This document shows positions 35,185 through 59,797 of a DNA stretch of 64,000 bases, piece after piece. The stretch comes from Pseudomonas cerasi (GTDB taxonomy: Bacteria; Pseudomonadota; Gammaproteobacteria; Pseudomonadales; Pseudomonadaceae). Each line of letters starts with the position of its first letter. Position 1 is the stretch's first letter. Location of the stretch: NCBI RefSeq assembly GCF_900074915.1, contig NZ_LT222319.1:3629001-3693000 (forward strand). Direction: 5' to 3'. A model generated the notes under the pieces. It had not been told where the DNA came from, ran no database searches, and was given only the letters and a program-made list of their open reading frames with translations. Both the position numbers and the translations under genes were made by a program.

Positions 35185-36457
35185 TCGCAGAACCTTTCTC
35201 AAACAGGCCGGAGTGCTGGCCGCAGCCCTGCCACTGGGCTCCGGTCTGGCAACAGCGGCCATGACGCCAGCCACTCAGCCGGCCTCCACGGATAAATGGA
35301 CGCGCCTGAAACAATTGTTCAATCAGGACCCGGACTACGTTCACCTCTCGAATTTTCTGGTCACTTCGCACCCCGCACCGGTTCGCCAGGCCATCGAACA
35401 GCATCGCGCGCATATCGACCGCAATCCCGGTCTGGCCATGGACTGGGACCTGGGAGAGACCGAGCGCCGCGAACACGAGGTTCGCGTCTGGGCGGGCAAG
35501 TACCTGAAGGCCCAACCCGGCCAGATCGCCCTGACCGGCAGCACCACTGAAGGCCTGGCGATCATCTACGGCGGTATTCATGTGCGCCCGGATCAGGAGA
35601 TTCTGACCACCGAACACGAGCATTCCTGCGTCCGCGACATCCTGAAATTCCGCCAGCAGCGCGACGGCACGCAGGTTCGCAAGATTCGCCTGTTCAAGGA
35701 CCCGGCTACCGTCTCGGTCGACGAAATCATCGGCTCCATCGCGCGCAGTATCCAGCCGAAGACGCGCGTGCTGGGCATGACCTGGGTGCAGTCCGGCAGC
35801 GGCGTGAAACTGCCCATCGGGGCCATCGGCGATCTGGTCGAGGAACACAACCGCAACCGTGACGACCAGGACCGCATCCTCTATGTGGTCGACGGCGTGC
35901 ATGGCTTTGGCGTCGAGAACCTCGACTTCCCGGAGATGAAGTGCGACTTCTATGTCGCCGGCACCCACAAGTGGCTGTTCGGTCCACGCGGTACCGGCAT
36001 CGTCTGCGCCCGCTCGGAACAGGTCAAGGACCTCACGCCGCTGATCCCGACGTTCTCGGAAGCCACCGGTTTCAGCACGATCATGACGCCCGGCGGCTAC
36101 CACTCGTTCGAACACCGCTGGGCGTTGAACGAGGCCTTCAAACTGCACCTGCAACTGGGCAAGGCCGATGTGCAGGCACGTATTCACCAGCTCAACAGTG
36201 ACCTCAAGCAGCGCCTCAAGGCCCAGCCCAATGTCGAGCTGGTGACGCCCATGGATCCTGCGCTATCGGCGGGCTTCAGCTTCTTCCGGCTCAAGGGCCA
36301 ATCGTGCGACGACGTGGCGGCCTGGCTGATGAAGCAGCGCATGGTCGTTGACGCGGTGAGTCGCGACGTCGGCCCGGTGGTGCGCACCGCGCCGGGACTG
36401 CTGAACAGCGAAGCCGAAATCGATCGCTTCATGACGCTGCTCGCCCGACGCGCCTGA
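35177..36457 (+). CDS. pvdN: Periplasmic PLP-dependent enzyme PvdN
   Basis: A 426-residue fold-type I PLP enzyme (class V aminotransferase/cysteine-desulfurase-like) with a Tat signal peptide (DRRTFLKQAGVLAAALPLGS). The PLP lysine lies in AGTHKWLFGPRGTG (about residue 264), and VVDGVHGFGVENLD holds the cofactor-binding Asp. PvdN modifies the chromophore-bound glutamate side chain to succinamide/succinate forms. The start lies inside the end of pvdM, so it is translationally coupled. Confidence 0.92.
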   Translation: MTDRRTFLKQAGVLAAALPLGSGLATAAMTPATQPASTDKWTRLKQLFNQDPDYVHLSNFLVTSHPAPVRQAIEQHRAHIDRNPGLAMDWDLGETERREHEVRVWAGKYLKAQPGQIALTGSTTEGLAIIYGGIHVRPDQEILTTEHEHSCVRDILKFRQQRDGTQVRKIRLFKDPATVSVDEIIGSIARSIQPKTRVLGMTWVQSGSGVKLPIGAIGDLVEEHNRNRDDQDRILYVVDGVHGFGVENLDFPEMKCDFYVAGTHKWLFGPRGTGIVCARSEQVKDLTPLIPTFSEATGFSTIMTPGGYHSFEHRWALNEAFKLHLQLGKADVQARIHQLNSDLKQRLKAQPNVELVTPMDPALSAGFSFFRLKGQSCDDVAAWLMKQRMVVDAVSRDVGPVVRTAPGLLNSEAEIDRFMTLLARRA

Positions 36458-36502
36458 CACGCCTGCACCGTTCACCTGTTCCGTTTTCCATCGAGACCCG
36501 TC

Positions 36503-37369
36503 ATGAAAAAAACATTGCTGCCCCTGTACGCCCTGATAGGCCTGTTGCTATGCGGCACCACCCTCGCCGCCACGCCCGCTGCGGTGCCCGCGCCCGGAAA
36601 AGTGTTCAAGGACTGCAAGGACTGCCCGGAAATGGTCGTGCTGCCTGCGGGCACCTTCACCATGGGTGCGCCCGAAGAGGAACTGGGTCGTCAGCCGGAC
36701 GAAGGCCCGCTGCACGACGTGACCTTCGCCAAACCCTTCGCCATCAGCCGTTTTCAGGTGCTGAGCGGCGAGTGGAATGCCTATATCAAGAGCTCCGGCT
36801 ACACGATGCCGGATGGCGATACCCGGCCAGGCCGCGAGTGCAAGGCCGGCAAGCCGCGCTACCCGCTGAGCCCGCGTCAGCCTGCAGTGTGCATGGACTG
36901 GAACGAAGCCAAGGCGTATGTCGAATGGCTGTCGAAAAAGACCGGCAAGTCCTACCACATGGTCAGCGAAGCCCAGCGCGAATACGCGGCACGCGGCGGC
37001 AGCAAGGGTTCGTTCCCGTTTCCGATGGACGAAGGCAAGCCCTACAGCATCGCCAAACATGCCAACACTTACGGCCCGGAAGACGGCTTCAGCTACACGG
37101 CACCCGCTGGCAGCTACAGCCCCAACGATTTCGGCATCTACGACGCCCACGGCAATGTCTACGAATGGACTGCCGATTGCGAGACCAGCAACTACAACGG
37201 CGCGCCCACCGATGGCAGCGCATGGCTGGCCGGTGATTGCACCTGGAAGATGATTCGCGGCAATGACTGGACCGAAGCGCCGATCTTCTCGCGCTCCGGC
37301 AACCGCAACAGCCGCCAGCCGGATGTACGGGGTGACTGGCTGGGTTTCCGGGTCGCCCGCGACCTTTGA
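36503..37369 (+). CDS. pvdO: Periplasmic FGE-sulfatase-domain protein PvdO
   Basis: A 288-residue protein with a Sec signal peptide (TLLPLYALIGLLLCGTTLAA) and a formylglycine-generating-enzyme-like domain: MVVLPAGTFTMGAPEEELGR, HGNVYEWTADC, and the final GFRVARDL. In pyoverdine producers PvdO converts the dihydropyoverdine chromophore to mature pyoverdine. It is in the middle of the pvdM-N-O-E operon. Confidence 0.93.
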   Translation: MKKTLLPLYALIGLLLCGTTLAATPAAVPAPGKVFKDCKDCPEMVVLPAGTFTMGAPEEELGRQPDEGPLHDVTFAKPFAISRFQVLSGEWNAYIKSSGYTMPDGDTRPGRECKAGKPRYPLSPRQPAVCMDWNEAKAYVEWLSKKTGKSYHMVSEAQREYAARGGSKGSFPFPMDEGKPYSIAKHANTYGPEDGFSYTAPAGSYSPNDFGIYDAHGNVYEWTADCETSNYNGAPTDGSAWLAGDCTWKMIRGNDWTEAPIFSRSGNRNSRQPDVRGDWLGFRVARDL

Positions 37370-37437
37370 CCGATTTCATGCGCCCCCTCGGCCGGCGATA
37401 GCCCACGCCGCACTCACGGACACTGACGAGACACACC

Positions 37438-39114
37438 ATGACCCGCACAACTGAAAGCCTCGCCCGGGAAACCCTGAGAATCCTCAAGCCATTCTGGTGG
37501 CTGGTGGCGCTATCGACCGTGCTGGGGATTGTCAGCGGCCTGAGCGTCACCGGGCTGCTGGCCACCATCAACAACGCGATGAACATGCCCGGCGGGCCGG
37601 ACACGCAGACCGCGCTGCTGTTCGCCGGATTGTGTGTGCTGACCCTGGCGTGCTCGACCCTGTCCAACCTGTCGACCAATTACGTCGGCCAGCGGGTCGT
37701 CGCCAACCTGCGCCGCGAGCTGGCAGCCAAGGTGCTGGTCGCGCCCATCAAGCAGCTGGAACGCTATCGCGCGCACCGCCTGATCCCGGTGCTGCTCAAC
37801 GACGTCAACACCATCAGCACCTTTGCCCTGTCGGTCGCCCCGATGGTCATCTCGTTCACCGTCACCCTTGGCTGCCTGACCTATCTGGCTTTGCTGTCCT
37901 GGCAGATTCTGGCGCTGACGGTACTCACCGTGGTGCTCGGCACCGGCGCGCAATACCTGGCGCATGCGTTCGGAATGCGCAGCATTCTGGCCGCGCGCAA
38001 CAGCGAAGACGAATTGCAGAAGCACTATCAGGCGCTGTCCGCAGGTGCCAAGGAACTGCGCATCCAGCGCAAGCGTCGTCAGCACATGCTCGACGAGAAG
38101 ATTCATGGGGCCACCGAACACATCTGCCGCTCGAACATTCGCGCTGCCAATATCTTCGTCAGCGCGGAAACCTTCGGCTCGATGCTGTTCTTCGCGGTGA
38201 TCGGCATGGCCATCGCCTTTCAGGCGCTCTGGCCGACGACCGAAAAGACCGTACTGGGCGGCTTCGTGCTGGTGATGCTGTACATGAAAGGCCCGCTGGA
38301 GCGCCTGATTACTGCCCTGCCCGGCATCAGCCGTGCGCAGATCGCCATGCGCCGCATTGCCGAGCTGTCATGGAAATTCTCCAGCCCCGAACCGCACCTG
38401 CTGGTCAGTGACCGCCCGACGTCGCTGCCCAGCATGCACACGCTGGAGCTGCACAACCTGCGCTATGACTACCCGCCCGTCGAGGGCAGCGACGCCTTCC
38501 ACCTCGGCCCGGTCGACCTGAGCATCAAACAGGGCGACATCGTGTTCATCGTCGGCGAGAACGGTTGTGGCAAGACCACGCTGATCAAGCTGCTGCTGGG
38601 CCTGTACACCCCGCAACAGGGTGAGATCCGCCTCAATGGCCAGCCCGTCAGCGCGGAAAACCTGGATGACTACCGCCAGCTGTTCACCACGATTTTCGCC
38701 GACTACTACCTGTTCGACGAGCCGTTGCAGGGGCAGGCCGCGCTGCCGCAGGACGCGGGCAAATACCTGGAGCGCCTGGACATCGCGCACAAGGTCAGGA
38801 TCGAGAACGGTGCCTTCACCACCACCGATCTGTCGACCGGTCAGCGCAAGCGCCTGGCCCTGATCAATGCGTGGCTGGACGAGCGGCAGGTGCTGGTGTT
38901 CGACGAGTGGGCCGCCGATCAGGACCCGGCGTTCCGTCGCGTGTTCTACACCGAACTGCTGCCGGAACTGAAGCAGCAGGGCAAGACCATCATCGTGATC
39001 TCCCATGACGACCGCTATTTCTACGTCGCCGACCAGTTGGTGCGGATGCAGGCCGGGCAGATTCAGGTCGAACAGGTTCGCAACGAAACCCGCGATAAAA
39101 CCATTACGGCGTGA
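37438..39114 (+). CDS. pvdE: Pyoverdine precursor ABC exporter PvdE
   Basis: A 558-residue half-transporter of the SyrD/cyclic-peptide exporter type. Six membrane helices occupy residues about 15-300 and a C-terminal ATPase has Walker A VGENGCGKTT (about residue 380). The signature is LSTGQRKR and the Walker B region is QVLVFDEWAADQDP. It carries the acylated ferribactin precursor from cytoplasm to periplasm, where PvdQ, PvdP, PvdM, PvdN and PvdO act. It is the last gene of the operon, followed by a strong terminator. Confidence 0.94.
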   Translation: MTRTTESLARETLRILKPFWWLVALSTVLGIVSGLSVTGLLATINNAMNMPGGPDTQTALLFAGLCVLTLACSTLSNLSTNYVGQRVVANLRRELAAKVLVAPIKQLERYRAHRLIPVLLNDVNTISTFALSVAPMVISFTVTLGCLTYLALLSWQILALTVLTVVLGTGAQYLAHAFGMRSILAARNSEDELQKHYQALSAGAKELRIQRKRRQHMLDEKIHGATEHICRSNIRAANIFVSAETFGSMLFFAVIGMAIAFQALWPTTEKTVLGGFVLVMLYMKGPLERLITALPGISRAQIAMRRIAELSWKFSSPEPHLLVSDRPTSLPSMHTLELHNLRYDYPPVEGSDAFHLGPVDLSIKQGDIVFIVGENGCGKTTLIKLLLGLYTPQQGEIRLNGQPVSAENLDDYRQLFTTIFADYYLFDEPLQGQAALPQDAGKYLERLDIAHKVRIENGAFTTTDLSTGQRKRLALINAWLDERQVLVFDEWAADQDPAFRRVFYTELLPELKQQGKTIIVISHDDRYFYVADQLVRMQAGQIQVEQVRNETRDKTITA

Positions 39115-39132
39115 TTCACTCGCACCTGAAAC

Positions 39133-39168
39133 GCCCCGCCCGGCCCGTCCGCGAGCGGGGCTTTTTTT
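39133..39168 (+). terminator. Rho-independent terminator of the pvdM-E operon
   Basis: Stem GCCCCGC (39133-39139) / GCGGGGC (39155-39161) followed by seven T (39162-39168). Confidence 0.88.
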
Positions 39169-39240
39169 GCCTGGCCGCTCCGCGCCACCCTCAATTGCTA
39201 GCCAAGCGCCATCTTTTTTCGTGGATTGTGAAAAAAACAT

Positions 39241-39264
39241 TAAATAAACGTTATTCGCTTTCGT
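39241..39264 (+). promoter_or_regulatory. PvdS iron-starvation box before the first fpvA gene
   Basis: A perfect TAAAT (39241-39245)-N16-CGT (39262-39264). It begins 72 bases after the upstream terminator and ends 155 bases before the receptor ATG. AT-rich sequence over it could also hold a Fur site. Confidence 0.82.
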
Positions 39265-39419
39265 TCTCATTAACAGCGAATTGCGCGCCCAGCCATCTCT
39301 CGCGCAACGCCCCATAAAAAAGTGGCTCACGCCTGCCAGGTCGACGGCTGGACCCGACTGCGCAGGCCTGAACGACGCTCCCAATCTCCTTGCCGATACT
39401 CACTGGAAAGAGCCAATTC

Positions 39420-41651
39420 ATGCACAACCCGTCACGACTCACCCCGCTCAGCAAAGCGTTGATGCTCAGTCAGATGTTCCGCTCCCGGCCATCCATGGCG
39501 GCCATGGGTCTTGCGCTGTGCATGCCGGTCGCCGGTCAGGCACAGGAAACCGTCGCAGACGATTCGAACACCACAAGCACCGTCAATCTGGCCCCGACTG
39601 CAATCGACTCGCATTACCTGGGCACCACCACCGACGGCACCGGTTCCTACACCACCGGCGCAGTGAGTATCGGCAAGGGTGCACCGCAATCGCTGCGCGA
39701 AACACCGCAATCGGTGAGCGTGGTGACTCGGCAAGTCATGGATGACAACAACCTCACCAGCCTCAGCGACGTGCTGGAAGACACCCCGGGTATCACTTTC
39801 CAGTACCGTAACTTCGGCGGTCACGTGTACACCTCGCGCGGCTTCTCGCTGCTGGCGGAAAGCTTCCTGGTCGACGGCATTGGCGGTCAGGGCTATCAGA
39901 TCACCGGCTGGATGCAGCCGGACATGGCCATCTACGACCGTGTGGAAGTGCTGCGCGGCGCGTCAGGGCTGTTGGTCGGTGCCGGGCAGCCCGGCGGCGC
40001 GGTCAATCTGGTGCGCAAACGCCCGACTGCCGATAACAAATTCTCGATCACCACCCGCGCCGGTTCCTGGGACCAGTACCGGGTCGACCTGGATGGCAGC
40101 GGCAAGCTCAACGATTCAGGCACCCTGCGCGGGCGCATGGTCGCGGCCTACGATGACAGCGGTTCCTACCTGGATGGTCGCGACAGCCGCACGCCGCTGC
40201 TGTACGGCATCGTCGAAGCCGACCTGAGCGATGACACCACCCTGACCATGAGCCTGCGACGTCAGGAACAGGTCATCAACGGCTACTCGATCTATGGCCT
40301 GCCGCGCTACAGCAACGGCCAGTCGCTGGGCCTGTCGCGCTCGACCAACCTGGCGCAGAAGTGGAATCGCCATGAAAGCGACATGACCGAGGTGTTCACC
40401 GAAGTCGCGCATCGCTTCAATGAGGACTGGACCAGCCGGACCTCGCTGACCTATTCCCAGGGTGGCTTCGATCAGAACATTGCCTACGCACGGGGCGCAG
40501 TGAATCCCGTGACGCTGGCGGGCTCCAACTTTCAGGGCACGCTGTTTCGCAAGGACGAGGTCGACAGCGTCGGTCTGAACAGCCAGCTGGAAGGCAACTT
40601 CAACGCGTTCGGCCTCGAACATCAGGTGACCCTGGGTGCCGACTGGTCGAAGCAGAACGCCAACACGCATCAGGCGACCGTGACCAGGCGCACCGCCGTC
40701 AACGTCTTCGATGTCGATCAGAGCGCTTTCGCCAAACCAGCCCGTCCAGCCTGGCAAACCGACATCGACACCACCGAAGAACGCGCGGGCCTGTACGCCA
40801 ACACGCGCATTCACCTGAGCGAACCGTTGAGCGTGGTGCTTGGCACGCGCCTCAGCTGGTATGACTACAATTACGACGTCAAAACCGGTGCGGCAAACAG
40901 TTACGAATCCAAGCAGACTCAGGAATTCACGCCGTTCGCGGGCGTCATCTATGACATCAACGACAGTTGGTCGTGGTACGCCAGTTATGCCGACATCTTC
41001 ACGCCACAGGCCAACTACGTCTCCGCTGGCGGCTCGCCACTGGACCCGGCCATCGGCTCTAACTACGAAACCGGCTTCAAGGGTGAGCTATTCGACAAGC
41101 GCATGAACCTGTCGATGGCGCTGTTCTACATCAAGCAGAAAGATGTGGCCGCCGTTGATGTGAACACCACTGAACTGTGCCCTACCAGCTCCGACGGCTC
41201 CTGCTACCTGCAGGACGGCATCAGCCGCAGCAAGGGCGTCGATGTCGAGGCCAGCGGTGAAGTGTTACCGGGGCTGCAAGTGTTCGGCGGTTACACCTAC
41301 AACATGCTGCGCAACAACGGTGATTCGGATGTGGCTTACGAAACGCCGAAACACATGCTGCGCCTCAACACCAGCTACAACCTGCCGGGTGCCTGGAACC
41401 GCCTGACCCTGGGCGCCGGTGTGTCGGCGGATTCGGGTTACGAAGTGCCGTACAACAAAGAACTTGGCGTGGCCGGTCGGGCCATCTGGGATGCCAGGGC
41501 GTCGTGGAAACTGGACGAAAACTGGAAGGTGTCACTCAACGCCGAAAACCTGTTCGACCGCAAGTACTACACCACCTCGATCGCCACCGATCGCTCCAAC
41601 GTCTACGGCGAACCGCGCAGCTACGTCCTGACCTTGCGGGGAGATTTCTGA
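39420..41651 (+). CDS. fpvA: TonB-dependent ferric-pyoverdine receptor, first copy (no signalling domain)
   Basis: A 743-residue outer-membrane receptor. The ATG at 39420 (MHNPSRLTPLSKALMLSQMF) with GGAAAG upstream is preferred to the ORF start at 39390. A signal peptide ends near AGQAQ. The plug domain begins around QSLRETPQSVSVVTRQVMDD, and the 22-strand barrel ends in the typical aromatic LTLRGDF. No N-terminal STN signalling domain is present, unlike the second copy. It is about half identical to its neighbour by eye (shared IYDRVEVLRGA.GLL.GAG.PGGAVNLVRKRPT). It is likely to import ferric pyoverdine without sending a transcriptional signal. Confidence 0.9.
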   Translation: MHNPSRLTPLSKALMLSQMFRSRPSMAAMGLALCMPVAGQAQETVADDSNTTSTVNLAPTAIDSHYLGTTTDGTGSYTTGAVSIGKGAPQSLRETPQSVSVVTRQVMDDNNLTSLSDVLEDTPGITFQYRNFGGHVYTSRGFSLLAESFLVDGIGGQGYQITGWMQPDMAIYDRVEVLRGASGLLVGAGQPGGAVNLVRKRPTADNKFSITTRAGSWDQYRVDLDGSGKLNDSGTLRGRMVAAYDDSGSYLDGRDSRTPLLYGIVEADLSDDTTLTMSLRRQEQVINGYSIYGLPRYSNGQSLGLSRSTNLAQKWNRHESDMTEVFTEVAHRFNEDWTSRTSLTYSQGGFDQNIAYARGAVNPVTLAGSNFQGTLFRKDEVDSVGLNSQLEGNFNAFGLEHQVTLGADWSKQNANTHQATVTRRTAVNVFDVDQSAFAKPARPAWQTDIDTTEERAGLYANTRIHLSEPLSVVLGTRLSWYDYNYDVKTGAANSYESKQTQEFTPFAGVIYDINDSWSWYASYADIFTPQANYVSAGGSPLDPAIGSNYETGFKGELFDKRMNLSMALFYIKQKDVAAVDVNTTELCPTSSDGSCYLQDGISRSKGVDVEASGEVLPGLQVFGGYTYNMLRNNGDSDVAYETPKHMLRLNTSYNLPGAWNRLTLGAGVSADSGYEVPYNKELGVAGRAIWDARASWKLDENWKVSLNAENLFDRKYYTTSIATDRSNVYGEPRSYVLTLRGDF

Positions 41652-41737
41652 TCTAAGTAAACGATAGGCGTGATTCTAGCGCCTACGCTCTGCATTCAGC
41701 GTTATATACAAGCCCGCTTTTGATTCTGGCCGAAGGC

Positions 41738-41763
41738 CGTGGGAGCGAACTTGTTCGCGAAGA
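41738..41763 (+). repeat. REP sequence between the two fpvA genes
   Basis: GTGGGAGCGAACTTGTTCGC followed by GAAG, the classical Pseudomonas REP palindrome. Confidence 0.8.
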
Positions 41764-41923
41764 CTGTAGTTCAGACGATGCATTTTTGGACAACATACTG
41801 GCCCATGAGCGTTCGAGCGAGCGGAACGCTGGGGGCCGGGACACTCCGCAAACATCTGCATACCACCAACTCCACCGCAAATGCATTATCCTTCGCCATT
41901 GATCTCAACGAGCCATCCCTCCC

Positions 41924-44335
41924 ATGCAAACATCCTCCAGCCGTCTGCGCACAGGCCGCGTGAAAACGCTCGGCCTGCGTCTGGGCAGTGTGGGGCTGGT
42001 GCTGGCGTTGAGTGTCCAGGGACAGGCTCTGGCGGAGGAGTTCGAGTTCGATATCCCGGCCCAGACACTGAGCAGTGCCCTGAAGGAATTGGGCCGCCAG
42101 TGCGATCTGCAAATCCTCTACAACCCCGACGACCTGAACGGCAAGCTCAGCAGCCCGGTGCACGGCAGGCTGACGCCCGAACAGGCCGTCGCCGACCTGC
42201 TGAAAAAGGCCAACGTAGCGCACAGTCTTGAAGACAACACCCTGACCCTTGGCGCTGCTGCCTCCGCACAAACCATGAGCCTCGGGCCGGTGGCGATCAA
42301 GGGCGATTCGTTCGGCATCACCACCGAGGGCAGCGGCGCGTATTCGGCCACCGGCGTGAGCATCAACAAGACCGCTCAGTCGCTGCGCGAAACGCCGCAG
42401 TCGGTCACCGTCATGACCCGCCAGGTGATGGACGACAAAAACCTCACCGGCCTCGACGAGGTGATGGCACAAACGCCCGGCATCACCTTTTCCCAACGCA
42501 ATTTCGGCTCTCATGTCTTCAGTTCGCGAGGCTTTGCGCTGGAGGACGAGAGTTACATCATCGATGGCGTGGCTGGTCAGGGTTACAGCGTGACCGGCTG
42601 GATGACCCCGGACATGGAAATCTACGACCGCGTCGAAGTACTGCGCGGCGCGGCCGGTCTGCTGATTGGCGCAGGCAACCCCGGTGGCGCGGTCAATCTG
42701 GTCCGCAAGCGCCCGACCGCCCTGCCGCAGTTCTCGATTACCACCCGCGCAGGCAGTTGGGACAACTACCGGGTCGACCTGGATGGCAGCAGCAAACTCA
42801 ACGATTCCGGCAGCATCCGCGGGCGTTTTGTAACGTCCTATGAAGACCGCGGCTATTTCACCGATTGTCTGCAGAAAACCGCGCCGTTGTTCTACGGCAT
42901 CCTGGAAACCGACCTGAGCGAAGACACCACCCTGACCCTGGGCGTGCGCCATCAGAACGCCGACACCCAAGGCTTTTCGATCTTCGGTCTGCCCCGCTAC
43001 AGCAACGGCAAGGCCATCGACCTGCCGCGCTCGACGTCGCTGGCCCAGGACTGGAACCGCCACCAGACCCGCACTGACGAAGTGTTCAGCGAGCTGGAAA
43101 CCCGCTTTGACGAAAACTGGAGCGGCACACTGTCGGCAACCCGCTCCGAGGGTGCTTTCGATCAGAAGGTGGCCTACGCACAGGGCGCCATCGACCCGGC
43201 GACGCAGAGCGGTTCCCGACTGGTCAGAACCCTGTTTCGCTCGGACGATATCCATAGCGATGGCATCGACGCGCACCTGGACGGCCGGTTCGACGCCTTT
43301 GGCCTGAGTCACCAGTTGACCGTCGGCGGTAATGGGTCCGAACAGAAACGCGAGTCGCGCTATGCCACGGTCAACGCCAATCAGCCGCTGGCTATCTTCA
43401 ACCCCGACCACGACGCGATTGCCGAACCTGTGCGCCCGGCCTGGCGCCGTACCGACTACAGCGACAAACGTTATGGCCTCTACAGCAACCTGCGTCTGAG
43501 CCTGACGGAATCGTTGAGCCTGGTGATGGGCGGCCGGGTCAGCAGCTATGACTATCAGACCACATCCGCAGGCGTAACCCGTCGCGCGCAGGAGGACAAC
43601 CAGGTCACGCCGTTTGCGGGGGTCATCTACGACCTCAACCGGGACTGGTCGTGGTACGCCAGTTACACGGATATTTTCCTGCCGCAAAGCGCCTATCGAA
43701 CGGCATCAGGCACGCTGCTTGATCCGGCCATCGGTGCCAGCCACGAAACCGGAATCAAGGGCGAACTGTTCGACAAACGTCTGAACGTGTCACTGGCGCT
43801 GTTTTATGTGAAGCAGAAGGACGTAGCCGTCGAGGATGACGCCAACGCCGGCCAGTGCCTGAGTAATGATGCCTATGGGACCTGCTACCTGAACGGTGAT
43901 ATCCGGCGCAGCAAGGGCGTCGACATGGAAATCAGTGGCGAGCCGTTACCGGGATTGCAGACCCTCGCCGGGTACACGTTCAACATCACCCGCGGCAGTG
44001 ACGGACAGTCCATTTCAGCAGAAACACCCCGGCATATGCTGCGCCTGACCAGCAGCTACACCCTGCCCGGCGCCTGGCGTCGGTTGAGCGTCGGCGGCGG
44101 GGTTTCGGCGCAGAGCGGCTACTCGGAACACCAGTCGACCCAACCCATCGATAACGCTGGCCGGGCCATCTGGGATGCCCGGGTCGCGTGGAAAATCGAC
44201 GAACACTGGTCGGTGGCGCTCAACGGCAACAACCTGCTGGATCGCAAATACTACAAGGCCACCGGCGACATCGACCGCGGTAACTATTACGGCGACCCGC
44301 GCAACTACGTCCTGACCCTTCGCGGTGATTTTTAA
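41924..44335 (+). CDS. fpvA: TonB-dependent ferric-pyoverdine receptor/transducer, second copy (with STN domain)
   Basis: An 803-residue receptor. After a signal peptide (LGSVGLVLALSVQGQALA) comes a secretin/TonB N-terminal (STN) domain, FEFDIPAQTLSSALKELGRQ through DLLKKANVAHSLEDNTLTLG. This is the cytoplasmic-membrane-signalling domain that in FpvA talks to FpvR to release PvdS/FpvI. The plug (QSLRETPQSVTVMTRQVMDD) and barrel, ending LTLRGDF, follow. The ribosome binding site is poor and no PvdS box is visible in the 272-bp gap, so expression may depend on readthrough or a Fur-controlled promoter. FpvR/FpvI partners are not in the window. Confidence 0.92.
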   Translation: MQTSSSRLRTGRVKTLGLRLGSVGLVLALSVQGQALAEEFEFDIPAQTLSSALKELGRQCDLQILYNPDDLNGKLSSPVHGRLTPEQAVADLLKKANVAHSLEDNTLTLGAAASAQTMSLGPVAIKGDSFGITTEGSGAYSATGVSINKTAQSLRETPQSVTVMTRQVMDDKNLTGLDEVMAQTPGITFSQRNFGSHVFSSRGFALEDESYIIDGVAGQGYSVTGWMTPDMEIYDRVEVLRGAAGLLIGAGNPGGAVNLVRKRPTALPQFSITTRAGSWDNYRVDLDGSSKLNDSGSIRGRFVTSYEDRGYFTDCLQKTAPLFYGILETDLSEDTTLTLGVRHQNADTQGFSIFGLPRYSNGKAIDLPRSTSLAQDWNRHQTRTDEVFSELETRFDENWSGTLSATRSEGAFDQKVAYAQGAIDPATQSGSRLVRTLFRSDDIHSDGIDAHLDGRFDAFGLSHQLTVGGNGSEQKRESRYATVNANQPLAIFNPDHDAIAEPVRPAWRRTDYSDKRYGLYSNLRLSLTESLSLVMGGRVSSYDYQTTSAGVTRRAQEDNQVTPFAGVIYDLNRDWSWYASYTDIFLPQSAYRTASGTLLDPAIGASHETGIKGELFDKRLNVSLALFYVKQKDVAVEDDANAGQCLSNDAYGTCYLNGDIRRSKGVDMEISGEPLPGLQTLAGYTFNITRGSDGQSISAETPRHMLRLTSSYTLPGAWRRLSVGGGVSAQSGYSEHQSTQPIDNAGRAIWDARVAWKIDEHWSVALNGNNLLDRKYYKATGDIDRGNYYGDPRNYVLTLRGDF

Positions 44336-44383
44336 GCGACGCTTGCCCCTCACGATCAACAGCGGACACCTGTCGTTCCTCTT

Positions 44384-44453
44384 ACTCCAGCCCGGACACC
44401 TATCGTTCCTCACGCTCCGCGTGGGAATGCCGTGCGTGAAGCTCTGCGTCACA
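44384..44453 (+). repeat. REP-like 70-bp repeat, copy 3
   Basis: Begins ACTCCAGCCCGGACACCTAT and contains CGTTCCTCACGCTCCGCGTG. It is identical to 44622-44691 except two bases (GTGCGTGAAG versus GTTCGTGACG). Confidence 0.85.
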
Positions 44454-44475
44454 ATCGATACCGCGCTACGCACTC

Positions 44476-44530
44476 AAGAGAGGACGCAGAGCGTCCAGAA
44501 ACGCATGCCCACGCTGGAGCATGGGCACGA
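44476..44530 (-). repeat. REP-like repeat, inverted copy
   Basis: The reverse complement reads ATCGTGCCCATGCTCCAGCG, then TGGGCATGCGTTTCTGGACGC and TCTGCGTC, the same family in opposite orientation between copies 3 and 4. Confidence 0.75.
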
Positions 44531-44621
44531 TGGTGCTCTTCAGGACGCGTCTCATCCCTCACAATCAAGCCCCGACCCTATCGTCCCGTACGCGCCAGCC
44601 TAGACACCCATCGCTCCTCGC

Positions 44622-44686
44622 ACTCCAGCCCGGACACCTATCGTTCCTCACGCTCCGCGTGGGAATGCCGTTCGTGACGCTCTGCG

Positions 44687-44691
<5 letters not shown>
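44622..44691 (+). repeat. REP-like 70-bp repeat, copy 4, containing the NRPS stop codon
   Basis: A 70-bp direct copy of 44384-44453. Its last bases include the TGA (44687-44689) of the minus-strand NRPS gene. The 350-bp gap 44336-44686 is made almost entirely of this repeat cluster and contains no gene. Confidence 0.85.
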
Positions 44692-53317
<8,626 letters not shown>

Positions 53318-53318
53318 G

Positions 53319-59783
<6,465 letters not shown>

Positions 59784-59797
59784 TGGGGTCTCTCCTG

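Noticed and set aside
41652..41923. A Fur or PvdS box before the second fpvA
   Set aside because: Only a half-site resembling Fur (GCATTATC) and no TAAAT-N16-CGT was found, so I do not annotate it.
41771..43687. 638-aa minus-strand ORF opposite the second fpvA
   Set aside because: No ribosome binding site or recognised domain; the composition is that of reverse-complement receptor sequence.
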